DNA of 64,000 nt from Narthecium ossifragum (lineage: Eukaryota > Streptophyta > Magnoliopsida > Dioscoreales > Nartheciaceae), in assembly GCA_963920575.1 (NCBI GenBank), contig OY986965.1:20316929-20380928 (forward strand). The letters run 5' to 3'. Shown here one piece after another: positions 54,614-64,000 of this stretch. A program made the position numbers and the translations under genes. The notes under the pieces are model-generated. The model did not search any database, was not told the origin of the DNA, and saw nothing but the letters and a program-made list of their open reading frames with translations. Position 1 is the stretch's first letter. Every line of letters starts with the position of its first letter.

Positions 54614-57176
54614 GTTTTTATTAGTTTTTCGAATTTTATTTAATTTTTAGGAGTTTTCCCTGATTTTTTTATAGAATTTTTCCACAATGTTTTCGGTTTT
54701 TTTTTTTTCAAATTTTCGCCAATTTTCTTTGGACTTTTCTCTCTCCTCCCCTACTGTTCATCGTCCCCGACCTCCTGCTCTTCCCCGAGCCGACGGCCGC
54801 CGCCGCCATTATCCACCGTCCAGGCCTTGCCGTACCTCCAAATCACCACAACACCTTCGCCAGCCTTCCCCCTATCCTCCCATGACCTTCTTTGCCAACG
54901 ATACCCTCTCCTCCGACGCCGGTGAGCTCCCCTGTTTTCTCCGCCACCGCTGATCTCCTCATCCATGGCCGCCCACCGCCGTGTACAGCCTCCAGAAGCT
55001 TCCTTCAACCCCCACGACCCTTCCACCACCATCAAAACTCAACATTGCCGCCTCTATCTCCGGCGTCCAGCCACCGCGACCTTCCCGTCTGCCGGCGACC
55101 TTCAATCCAGCGTCTGGGAGCCCAATTCTTCAATCAGCCGCCATAGTATAGTTAGTTGGCCCTCCACGATCCTTCCTAGATCCTTCCCAACCTCGATTGA
55201 TGTTTGGATCGCCGGAATCAATCTCCGGCCATCACCTCCTCCGCGGCGATCACCTCCGATCTGTCACGTATAGGTCCCCATTCTTCGATCATACCACCTT
55301 GGAGATATCCTTGGGCTTCCACGACTCCATCCCCACCCTTCCCGTCCTCCAGCGAAGCCGTTTCACCGTTGACCCATCGCCGGCGAGCTTTCAGCCGTCC
55401 ATTCTTCCAGGATGTGATCCACGTACTCCAAAGTTCCTATTTTCAATCCGAGCGTACAGATCTTCGATCAGGACCATGCTGAGCATTCTTTGAGCTGCTA
55501 GACAACCTAGAGCAACATCCTGTGTGTTCGTTTCTTTTTATTTCCGCCGATCTCGAACTCCAATTTCGCCGCGGGTGCGCAACCGTGGGTGAGATGTACA
55601 GTTTTGCGGATGATAACTGATGGTTGCTCTGCTTTGATATTTTGGTTATTTATTTCCTTATATGTGATGTCTAGAATATTATTTTGATCTATTATCTCCT
55701 TTACTATTTATTTGTACATGTTATATTTTTGTGTGGCGAATGCTTGTACAGATTAATATATTATAAAAATATAAAGGAGACTCTGCCGAAATTTTCAATG
55801 ATTCTAATACCTTTTTGGGCTTTTATTGTTATATTTGATCCTTTTGGAAAGGTATCTATTTTTGTGACAGATTATGGTGGGGAAGGCAATCTTTATTCAA
55901 TGACGGCGGTGCCTAAATTTACATTGGAAGAGGGAGAAAAACTATTTTTGTGGCGTTTATTATGGTTATCTCTACCCTTTATTCCTTGCTTTATTTTTAT
56001 GACTTAGTGTAATTGGGGACAATTACATTTAAGTTGGGGGTAGCATTCATAAATTTCATGTTTATATTTTTCCGATAACTAACTTTATACACACTTGAGG
56101 TATGTCATGAAAATGAAATTGTGATATTTATTGATGAAAGATGCTTGATTTAGAAATATATTTAAAGATTTATTCTGATCTCATATGTGATATAAGAAAT
56201 AGCTAAATTTTTGCTATGCATGATATTATTTCTATACTTCAACATTTTTGCCACGAATTAAGGATGACTTGACATATCCTAATGCACATGTTCACTTCCA
56301 CATGTTGATGAGTTGAAATTAGATTCTAAGCATGATACTATGATAGAATTATGATCTTATGCTATGTTACATGAAAAATATGCAATTGAAAAAAAAAGAG
56401 CTCTATATGCAAAAAGGGTTTCATACTTAGTAACCGGGCAATGTGCCTAACAAGGTGTGTTGTTCGCGTAAAACAGTTGAAATTACTGAAAAATGACTAG
56501 TTATGATTTGTAGCCTTCATGGTTTGAGCATTAGAGTCTGAAGAGTGTTTTACACTTAGTGCCTTAAAACCGTCTGGTTTGGGAGTCACTGGCTTGAACC
56601 TCGTTACATGGACTATGAAAAAAGCTTAAGAAATCATAACATTGCACATGCCATATATGAAAAAAATGAGAAAAAAAGATTGCAAAGTAGTGAATGAAAA
56701 TATGTACTTGGCCAAGTTCGTATTCTTGAATGGTTGAAGTGTTTGGATATAATTGATACTTTGAGACATGTGGAACCCTTTTCACACACAGGAGTGTTAA
56801 AGTTGTTCTTAATTGTAGTTAAATATGTTGAAGTGTTGGAAATATGTTTGGCATGCATTAATTTGCTATTGTTTTGTCTTGCTATGGGTAGAAGAATATA
56901 TTCATGGATATGATTTCTATTTCATGCATTAGAGTTGATGAGTATTATGATTGATTTCAAATGATGTATTCAAGGGAATGTATTGATGTTTGTGGGTGTC
57001 ATCCCTGAAAACCCTCAGGAGACTATAACTCCTCCACTGGGGTAACCCAGGGGTTTAAAGGCTTGTTGCACATGCTAAGTGTAATCGTGAGACCTACGAA
57101 AGTGGCTAGTTAGTTTTATTTCTCTCTTTTTATATTTTCTTTGCTCGAGGACTAGCAAAGTATAAGTTCGGTGGTG
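54614..57176 (+). other. 3' non-coding region of element D
   Basis: A GC-rich first part (54740-55500: CCGCCGCCGCCATTATCC, CTCCGGCC) is followed by AT-rich DNA. It is colinear with the 3' region of element E. The GC-rich part gives several Pro/Ser-rich frames, none kept in both copies. It ends in the polypurine tract at 57161-57176. Confidence 0.7.
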
Positions 57177-58621
57177 TGATAAGTCACTAAATGTTCATGA
57201 TTCAACCCCTTAACTTAGCTTTGTTATGCCTAGAGTAGTTGTATTTGATAGCTTGTTAGTTGATTTCAGGTTTAATCATGCTTTGAGAAGAAATGCAAAA
57301 AATTCGGTTAATATGCTGAAATACACTGCTCTGTCGACTGTTAGCACAATATTCTTCAGAAATTATTTGTATGTCCAAATATTCTGAAATTTTGGTGACA
57401 TCTAGTAGACATCAAGACGTACAACTTTCATGTTGGACACTTTCAGAGATTCCTGATGGATGGATAGCAGTTTTGAAGAAGATGAAGATATTTAGCTGAT
57501 GGAAGACTAGTCCGTCGACGCCCAGGAGAATATTTGCCAAATATTCTAGATAAGTGTAAATATTGTAAACTATTCGGGAGAGGACAGAAGACTTCCAAAT
57601 CTACATCTTTTATGTTGGAATCATTCTCAAATTCTGGACCGGTTGAACCTAGTAGCGATTGGAATGAGCTGTCAGGGTTAAACCAGGAAATCCGAGTTGC
57701 ACTTGAGGTCCAACTCAACTTAGCCATAACCCTAATTTCGGGATTAAGAATTTTTATTATATAAAGGGGTTATTCCAGCAAAACATCTCATCTTTTTGTC
57801 AATCTTTGGAGGAGGAAGAAGAAGAAGGAGAGGATGTGGATGGTGACAGCTTCCTATTCCAATCCGATGGCTTTCATCCAAAAGATGAGTTGCTAATTCT
57901 TATACTTAGGATTATTCATGAAACCTTAATGTAGTTTTCTATCTTCTTTGGTTTGAATCTTGTAATATTCTCAAGACATGATCTTATGAATATGATTTTT
58001 AATGTTAATAGAGTTGAGGGAACAAAGTTCCTTGACGTATTTTCAGTCCTACATGATTTCTGTGATTGATTGTAAAGATTCATAGGATGGTTTTCATGTG
58101 GTTTTTGGTTTACCTTTGAGATAGTCTATGCTACGTGAAGATAAGTCATGCTAAGGTCATTAGGAGTAGAATAATTTAATGTAATCATAGGACCAAAGAT
58201 GATTTATGCTAAACAAAGATAGATTATGCCATTGGAAAAATAAACCTTATTTTAGGAATTCATGTAAGCTTAATAAGCTGTGGATTCATAATTTTGAGAG
58301 AACAGAACAAGAGGATAACTAGAGAAGATTGAAGACAAAACTAGGGTGGATTGAGTAATTCCTAAGTCACTTATCCATTGATTCAAATTGATCAACCTTT
58401 TATTTCTTTTCTTTATTAGTTTTGATAACTCTATTCTATCATTGATTCTTTTCCTTAGTTTTAGGGTTTTGAGAATTGATTTCAGTTTCCAACGTTTTCC
58501 CTGTGGATCGACTCCCGACTTCACCGCTATTCTACCTAGTAGTGTAGTGATTGAATAAGGATTATAAATTTATATTTGATTGAGTTTGCAACGTTTTAAC
58601 GACAACGTTTACGAGCGATCA
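57177..58621 (+). repeat. 3' LTR of element D, complete
   Basis: 1445 bp, TGATAAGTCACTAAATG to ACGAGCGATCA. The last 480 bp (58136-58621) are missing from the 5' LTR. Confidence 0.9.
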
Positions 58622-58626
58622 ATCAT

Positions 58627-59134
58627 CCATATCCAATATCACAAAATCAGCAGGGATAATTAACTTATCAACTTGTACTAAGATGTCTTCTACAATGTTT
58701 AATGGATATTTAATTGAACGATTTGCAAGTTGTAGAGACATAGTAGTAGGTTTTAATTCACCCACACCCAACTGACGGAAAACAGAGTAAGGCATCAAAT
58801 TAACACTAGCTCCTAAGTCAAGCATTGCCTCCCCTATTTTTGTATCACCAACAGTAATATTAATGTTAAAACTCCCTGGATCCTTAAGCTTGGGTGGAAG
58901 CTTCCTTTGTAGAACCGCGCTTGTCGTCTCTGAAACCATCACCTTTTCATGAGGTTCATAGTTACGTTTAGAAGTACGTAGTTCCTTGAAGAACTTTGGA
59001 AAGGCTGGCATTTTCCTAATTACATCAAGTAATGGTAAGTTTACATTAACCTTAGATAGTATATCATAAATTTCAGAATATGACTTATCCATTTTGGCTT
59101 TCTTCATGCGGCCTGGAAAAGGAATTGGCGGCAC
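58627..59134 (-). pseudogene. Gag-protease linker and protease N-terminal half of element C
   Basis: It reads PPIPFPGRMKK, then SEIYDILSKVNVNLPLLDVI (typical linker), KLPPKLKDPGSF and the protease motif AMLDLGASVNLMPYS with the DLGAS active site. It continues IPADFVILDM and stops where element D inserted. The frame is intact to the break, so D's insertion rather than decay ended it. Confidence 0.87.
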
Positions 59135-59242
59135 ATATGGTGGAGGAGTGTTGTGACGAACCTCTGGATTTGAAATTGCTCTCTTTCCATGCTCAGAAGA
59201 AGATGTGGCCAGTCCCTCTCGACTTTCTCAATTTTATCATCA

Positions 59243-60622
59243 CTACACATCAGTAACTTCAGCATTACTATTATTATCAATTATCTTACCTGAACGAAGA
59301 ACAGTAACTGCGTTGGCTTGCTCAGGTTGGCTTGGAAATCTGCCTAGAACATGGGCTCGTACAGCATCTGCAAGTTGTCCCACTTGAACTTTCAACTTTC
59401 CAATGGATGCTGCAACATTCTTCAATGCGGCATCATGTAGAGCAATGGCCGAATCTTGTTGTTCCATCCTTGAGTCTACTTTCTGCATAAAAGCTAACAT
59501 AGTCGCTTCCAAAGACGACTTAACAGGTGGGTTAGACTGATTAGCAGAAGGCATACTAGCATTTGCATTATTTTTCCATGAAAAATTCGGATGCTCCCTC
59601 CAACCAGGATTGTAAGTATTTGCATAAGGATCAAATCTAGGTCGCGGGTTATAAGCATTCATCAAATTAGCTTGTTCTTGCACATATTCAGGAAATTCAT
59701 TACCAGAAGGACATGAATCAAACCTATTACTAACAATATTGCAAATTGAACAAACCTCAACCGGTTTTGCTTGTGTGGACATCATCGTGTCCATCTTCTT
59801 GTTGAGGGCTGCGATTTGCCTTGCCAAATCGTCGTTCTGGTTAAGCTCATAGATGCCTCTTGCCTTATTCCTCATGTCTCTTTGCTGCGAGTTTGATCCT
59901 AGCATCTCATAAATTTCATTTGCCTCTGGTGGTGTCCTTTTGAACATCGCTTCACATGCAGCATTATCTGCCATAGTCTGACAATAAAGATTTAGTCCAT
60001 CATAGAAATATTGCATCTGATTTTCTAAAGAATAATTATGATGTGGACATTGCATCTAAAGCATCTTAAATCTATCCCATGCTTCATGAAATAGTTCTCC
60101 ATCAGATTGCTGAAAATTTGGAATTTGCCTTCTCAAGTTAGTAGTCATAGAATGAGAATAAAATTTGCTAACAAACTTGTTATAAATTGCATCCCAAGTA
60201 GTTAGTGATCCAGGTGGCAACGACATCAGCCATCTCTTCGCTTTATCCTTCAAGGTATAACGAAAACATCGCATCCTTAGTTGATCTTCAATAATGCCAC
60301 CTAGAGGAAAAGTCTGAATAGTAGCATAATAATCTTTCACAAACGTTAGTGCATCTTCAGAAGATAAACCATGAAATTCAGAAAGCATAGAAAAATATAG
60401 ATTTTTAAGTTCATAATTCCTAGCCTCTGCAGGTAACGCAATGCACGAAGGTGAGGTAGAAATAGTAGGCCTCGCGTACTCCTCCAAAGGATGTACATTG
60501 GTATTAAGCTCCATCTCCTCTTGTTCCTCCTCTTGAACTCCTAGATCTGATGTGGACATGCTATCTTTGTTAGATCTCTTCTTCCAACCAATTTGATCTA
60601 CTTTATCGTTCAAGGACAACAA
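59243..60622 (-). pseudogene. Gag of element C, one in-frame stop
   Basis: One frame of about 460 codons with a single TAG at 60056-60058 (between RFKML and MQCPHHNYS). Capsid part: LRMRCFRYTLKDKAKRWLMS and HEAWDRFKML. Then an unusual zinc knuckle CSICNIVSNRFDSC, where the His of CX2CX4HX4C is Asn. Then the coil region VQVGQLADAVRAHVLGRFPS. The frame opens at 60622 without an ATG; the first ATG is at 60559. It would package element RNA. The stop and the altered knuckle suggest it is dead or was already dependent on other elements. Confidence 0.85.
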
Positions 60623-60677
60623 CTTTTCTTTCCGTGATCGGCGACCTTACATTCACTACTAATAAACTCTAATCAAA

Positions 60678-60695
60678 TCCCCGGCAACGACGCCA
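60678..60695 (-). other. Primer-binding site of element C (tRNA-Asp type)
   Basis: Reversed: TGGCGTCGTTGCCGGGGA. This is one base off the TGGCGCCGTTGCCGGGGA site that matches plant tRNA-Asp and is used by Athila/Tat-type elements. It lies 6 bp inside the 5' LTR. Confidence 0.85.
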
Positions 60696-60701
60696 AAAAC
60701 T

Positions 60702-62205
60702 TGATGAATAAATTTTATATCTCGCAAGTATACGAATCGGTGTGATCAGTATAGCAGCAAGACGAGTATCGTACCCACAGAGATTTGTAGAGATTATTAG
60801 AGTAAAACGCTAAAGAACAGAAAAGAAAGAAAATAAGGAAGGTAAAGGAAGAAATATGAAGTATCGAAAATAGAAGATCTAATAACGAAATAAGAAAACG
60901 ATGGAAATATGATGGATGAATACTAAGGTTCCGATTTCACCATAACATGCTCATTCTATGCATTGAATCAATCAAGATCTCAGTTTAATTCCAAGGGCTT
61001 GCTCTTCCGGTATGATGATCCGTTCGATCGCAGTCTTCACCAAGTACCCCCAATTAACCCTAGCTAACGAACCGATAACTAAGTGTTAACCAAGAATCCA
61101 TTAAGCTCTGAAGAACAATCATGAACCAAGAATTGTCTTAGCTTGAACCCGGCTTTAACATAAACTCATTCATTCATAGATCCTGCAAGATTAGGGAATG
61201 AACCCTCGCCCAATCTCACATAAAACAATCTATAATACTTCTATTGGCCAGATAAAGGTATTTAAGATCTCAGTTATAATAATGAATGAAACAAGAAATA
61301 TAAACTGATTAAATAAATATGATCCAATAACATAGAATGATTCAGTTAGGCTACATCGGTACCTTAGAGAAGAACTAGCCACTCATGTTCGTCATGAGGG
61401 CAACAAAACTAATGAAGAAATAAGAAAAGAAAACCAAGCCTTGAACCAGCCTCCTCTCCTCCAAACGCTGCCAAAAAGCCCCCCTCCAACCCTAAAAAGA
61501 GTCCTCTTTTTAACCTTAAGTGTCTCCATCCACGGATTAGATCTAAACCATTGATTTTCTTCACTGGGATAGTAGGATCGATCCTTCCAGGGGTGTCGGA
61601 TCGATCCGTTGCATTAAAATCCTCAATTTCTGGCTACGCCCGAGTCGGATCAATCCGTTGCATCAAAATCCTCAATTTCTGGCTACGCCCGAGTCGGATC
61701 GATCCCTCGAGGGGTGTCGGATGGATCTGACTCAGTAGGATGGATAGTAGGATCAATCTGACTATGATCATCTGAAAAGCATACGTTCTGTCAGGATTTA
61801 ATTCCCGAGTCCGATCGATCCTTCTCCAGGTGTGCGATCGATCTGACTCCCTGAGTATTTACTGTTTTGCCATCCAGACTGCGCCATTGGTACTAAAATT
61901 GTCGTAACTTCCTCTAGGAAACTTGGAATCACGAACCGTAAAATTCTCCAGAAACTAGACTTCAAGAGCTTTCCAACCATATATGGCCTATCATCTGGTT
62001 CTTAATGATCAGGTACAGTTGAATCTTTCAATTTGATCCATGTAATCTTTTCAGCTTCTTTGCTCCTTTTTCTTGCATTTTTCAAACAACTATGTGAAGC
62101 AACATATAGATATAAAAATAGTAATAAAGATGTTGATTAAGGATAATAATCTAGCAATTGAGATGGTTATAAGACTGTTCAGAGTGAACTTTCATGCACT
62201 CATCA
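60702..62205 (-). repeat. 5' LTR of element C
   Basis: 1504 bp. On the plus strand it runs from TGATGAATAAATTTTATATC to ATGCACTCATCA. It is the complete version of 40764-41918. GATCGATC pairs lie at about 61575-61845. Confidence 0.9.
61606..61703. repeat. 49-bp tandem duplication inside the LTR, including part of a palindrome unit
   Basis: Units 61606-61654 and 61655-61703 (CCGTTGCATYAAAATCCTCA onward, ending GGATCRAT) differ at two or three bases. The sister LTR has one copy, so the duplication arose after insertion, or the other LTR lost one. Confidence 0.82.
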
Positions 62206-62575
62206 TGGCTTCCGACATCTCCCTTGACTCCGATGTCCTCACAACCATCACAACTACTCAACGACTCCACCCCCTACCTCCATTTCATTCTGACCTCGAC
62301 CATGATCGTGAAGAAGTTGAAAATACCTAAAAAAACAAAAACAATGTACATTTCCCTTTCAGATTGATTTGTCTTTCAGATTGATGCCTATGTTTTCATT
62401 TCTATATTTTTCATTTGATGATAATTAGATGCCAATGCCAGGTTACGGTTTACTCATATGATTTCAATTGGATAAAACCCTAAAAAAAGGAAAAAGATAA
62501 GAATGCATCAGTTAGGGTTTTGGCTTCGTGAGAATAGCTAAATAGGTAAATTTCAAACCCTATTTCTTCCCATAT
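62206..62575. other. Right flank of element C, unidentified
   Basis: Starts with the TGGCT duplication and continues the open frame from before 40763 to a stop near 62330. The rest is AT-rich with a short direct repeat (TTTCAGATTGAT, twice near 62360-62383). Nothing else recognised. Confidence 0.35.
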
Positions 62576-62862
62576 CACTACAAGAAATGTGAGCTACAGT
62601 GACGAGTCTTTAGTGACAATGGTCGTTATTGTCACAGAAAGTAGACCTTTAGTGACAAGATTAATTTAATTTATCGTCATAGGTTTCAGTTTTTTTTATT
62701 TTTATGTGACGCGATCTTCTAGTTGTCACTAAAAATTTTATGTAGAGTGACAAATATAATTTGTTGTCACTAAACCTCGTCACTAAAAATAGGAAGATCA
62801 TTTGACGAAAAAATTTTGTTTAGTTGACAGGACTAAAATTTTGCTTTAGTGACGACAAATAA
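62576..62862 (+). mobile_element. CACTA (En/Spm-type) terminus
   Basis: Begins CACTACAAGAAATGTG, the classic CACTA terminal motif, after TAT (possible 3-bp duplication). It is followed by subterminal repeats of TAGTGACGA/TTAGTGACA. It is cut by the gypsy element at 62863, and the other end lies outside the window. Confidence 0.75.
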
Positions 62863-63451
62863 TGTGAGGACCCGTACCTCCAACCCCGTCCGACCATGTA
62901 AGTCGAGGGTCTGGCTTTGTTGGCCTTGCTTCGCGATCTCCTTTGATCGTTGCGGCTCTGGGGGGTAATTTGGTAAATTACCCTTGAAGGAGTTGGTTTC
63001 ACACGCGTCACGGCCTTATAATGATGTATGTGCTTGAGTAGACCCATAGGAGTGATCTGGATCTGAGGATCGGAGTTTGATCAAATTGATGTTGTTGACA
63101 GATGGAGGCTTTCTATTCAGTAGTTTATATTTTATTTGATGTAGTTAAATCTTGGAGATTACTGTTTCGTATTTTAGGACAATTGTATAACTTTGATTTT
63201 GATATTAATGACAATGATGTTTATTTAAATGTCTAAATTTGGGTTGTAATAACAATAGTAGTTGTGAATCTACATTTATGCCCTCTTGATCAAGTATATG
63301 AATTTATTGTGGAATATAAAAGTTGTACAGGTTCCTTGTGTATGAATTATAGAGGAGACTCTATCAAAAATTTCTGCGCCCATTGATGATGTAACAGGTT
63401 TAGGTTTGTTCACTCCCGATCTGGATGGGTTTTCTGGGTCGGGGCGTGACA
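62863..63451 (+). repeat. 5' LTR of element F, short form
   Basis: 589 bp, TGTGAGGACCCGTACCTCC to GGGTCGGGGCGTGACA. It keeps both ends of the family LTR, including the AATTTGGTAAATT dyad (62967-62979), but lacks the palindrome arrays and most of the middle found in 2.2-2.7 kb relatives. Confidence 0.88.
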
Positions 63452-63454
63452 GTT

Positions 63455-63466
63455 TGGTATCAGAGC
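63455..63466 (+). other. Primer-binding site of element F
   Basis: TGGTATCAGAGC, complementary to the 3' end of plant initiator tRNA-Met, three bases after the LTR. Confidence 0.9.
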
Positions 63467-63653
63467 ATGCTGTAGGTCCTTCTGGATAGGATTAGGTCTG
63501 CGGTTGAGATTTGAGCTGGATTGGGATAGTTCTAAGTCTAGAACATCCTTGCATGTTTGACTTTTTGCCGAGTGTGATGTGTTTATTTTATTGATGTGAT
63601 GATCTGTTTTGGTCTCTAACGGATGAACATCCGTGTCTCTGGTGTCTGTGAAG

Positions 63654-64000
63654 ATGGCGAGGAGACGGGTACGCCCCGCAGTAGTATGCCAAGGCGCGGC
63701 GCGCGACCAGCGCGCTGCCCGGCGGGCCGTGGAGGCCGAGGCACGCCAGATCCCTGCACCTGTACAGGCACCAGAGGCAGAGTTAGCCGAGCACAGCGGG
63801 ATGAGGGAGGCTTCCTTTCACGCCCCGGAGGCTCCTTTACCCGTTGTTGGGCGATCCTTAGCGGCTGAGGTAACCGACTTCCAGCGTCTGAACCCGCCGA
63901 GGTTCAGCGATAGGAGTGGAGACGCGACGGAGGCAGATGAGTGGCTGGAGAGCGTCACTCAGATGCTAGACCTTCTCTTCGGCGAGGATGACCCACTTCG
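63654..64000 (+). CDS. Gag N-terminal part of element F, runs off the window
   Basis: ATG at 63654 opens MARRRVRPAVV and stays open to the edge (115 codons). It starts with an Arg/Ala-rich head and then has the typical gypsy Gag opening: DFQRLNPPRFS, then ATEADEWLESVTQML, DLLFGEDDPLR. This is the retrotransposon gag family (capsid) of chromovirus-type elements. It is intact as far as visible. The frame at 63623-63868 is a shadow in another phase. Confidence 0.88.
   Translation, partial: MARRRVRPAVVCQGAARDQRAARRAVEAEARQIPAPVQAPEAELAEHSGMREASFHAPEAPLPVVGRSLAAEVTDFQRLNPPRFSDRSGDATEADEWLESVTQMLDLLFGEDDPL

Larger units (their letters stand above)
52767..58621 (+). mobile_element. Element D: internally deleted Ty3/gypsy element, target duplication ATCAT
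   Basis: Perfect ATCAT at 52762-52766 and 58622-58626. The 5' LTR (52767-53725) is cut short: it matches 57177-58135 and then jumps to gag-like sequence. Lost are about 0.49 kb of LTR, the primer site, most of gag and the protease. An acidic ORF, post-CDS box, 2.6 kb 3' region, polypurine tract TATAAGTTCGGTGGTG and complete 3' LTR remain. Confidence 0.9.
40764..62205 (-). mobile_element. Element C: non-autonomous gag-protease Ty3/gypsy element holding elements A and D
   Basis: TGGCT flanks both ends (40759-40763 and 62206-62210). In minus-strand order: 5' LTR 62205-60702, primer site 60695-60678, gag 60622-59243, protease 59134-58627, element D inserted with ATCAT duplication, protease end 52761-52423, post-CDS box 52391-52356, 3' non-coding DNA 52355-51666, element A inserted with CGGTT duplication, rest of 3' DNA 42356-41934, polypurine tract 41933-41919, 3' LTR 41918-40764. 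The order is complete and colinear; without insertions the element is about 6.3 kb. There is no reverse transcriptase or integrase. Confidence 0.92.
62863..64000 (+). mobile_element. Element F: Ty3/gypsy (chromovirus-like), 5' end only
   Basis: LTR 62863-63451, initiator tRNA-Met primer site 63455-63466, leader, then gag from 63654 to the window edge. AATAA (62858-62862) would be the left target duplication. The LTR and leader ends match the TGTGAGGACC family and element A. Confidence 0.88.

Noticed and set aside
54687..55493. Pro/Ser-rich ORFs in the 3' region of element D
   Set aside because: The homologous DNA in element E breaks these frames, so there is no sign of coding constraint.
63623..63868. 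81-residue ORF at the right edge
   Set aside because: Shadow frame of the true gag, which starts at 63654 in another phase and carries the recognisable capsid motif.

Overview
This is nuclear DNA from a flowering plant. One multi-exon host gene sits in a dense thicket of nested transposable elements. The gene has short GT-AG introns and a plant ABCG transporter product. The elements include Ty3/gypsy elements with plant-type primer sites, MULE, hAT, CACTA, Harbinger-like, Helitron-like and LINE copies. I cannot name the species; nothing seen decides monocot versus dicot.

Host gene: a half-size ABC transporter of the cuticular-lipid ABCG clade (ABCG11/12/15, CER5-like) lies on the minus strand at 15827-25556. 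It has eight exons whose lengths sum to an uninterrupted 675-codon frame. Intron 2 holds a 6.16 kb Mutator-like element (18693-24851, perfect 9-bp target duplication, opposite orientation). That element carries a decayed MuDR-type transposase and a decayed plant mobile domain gene. A hAT-type element (25900-33342), itself filled by a Helitron-like insertion with gene-like exon fragments, sits about 340 bp upstream of the start codon. A truncated gypsy gag abuts the 3' end.

Left part (1-15745): element E is a minus-strand gypsy element with gag and protease remnants but no reverse transcriptase. It is broken by solo LTRs at 2745-4365, 6861-9058 and 10682-14208, the last holding another at 11842-14150. 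An LTR running in from the left edge (1-2463) cuts its 3' LTR. Middle (33343-40763): small DNA elements, a MULE-type element with a CT-rich core and a nested solo LTR (34387-36804), a Harbinger-like MITE, and a 5'-truncated LINE holding a hAT element.

Right part: element C (40764-62205, minus, target duplication TGGCT) is a 21 kb nest. Inside it are element A (42357-51665, duplication CGGTT), whose own 5' LTR holds a solo LTR (48853-51224, duplication GAGGG), and element D (52767-58621, duplication ATCAT), which splits C's protease. The window ends in a CACTA-type terminus (62576) cut by a chromovirus-like gypsy element with an intact gag start (63654 onward).

Two patterns stand out. First, paired GATCGATC palindromes, 19-23 bp apart centre to centre and often forming dyads of about 30 bp, recur in the LTRs of at least two unrelated families and inside element E. 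Second, elements C and E lack reverse transcriptase and integrase and run from protease straight to a shared box (GACGT..AAA..GCGCTT..GGGAG..AACCCA). D carries the same box after a gag-derived acidic ORF. No reverse-transcriptase or integrase domain was recognised anywhere in the window. All boundaries and identities were judged by eye.
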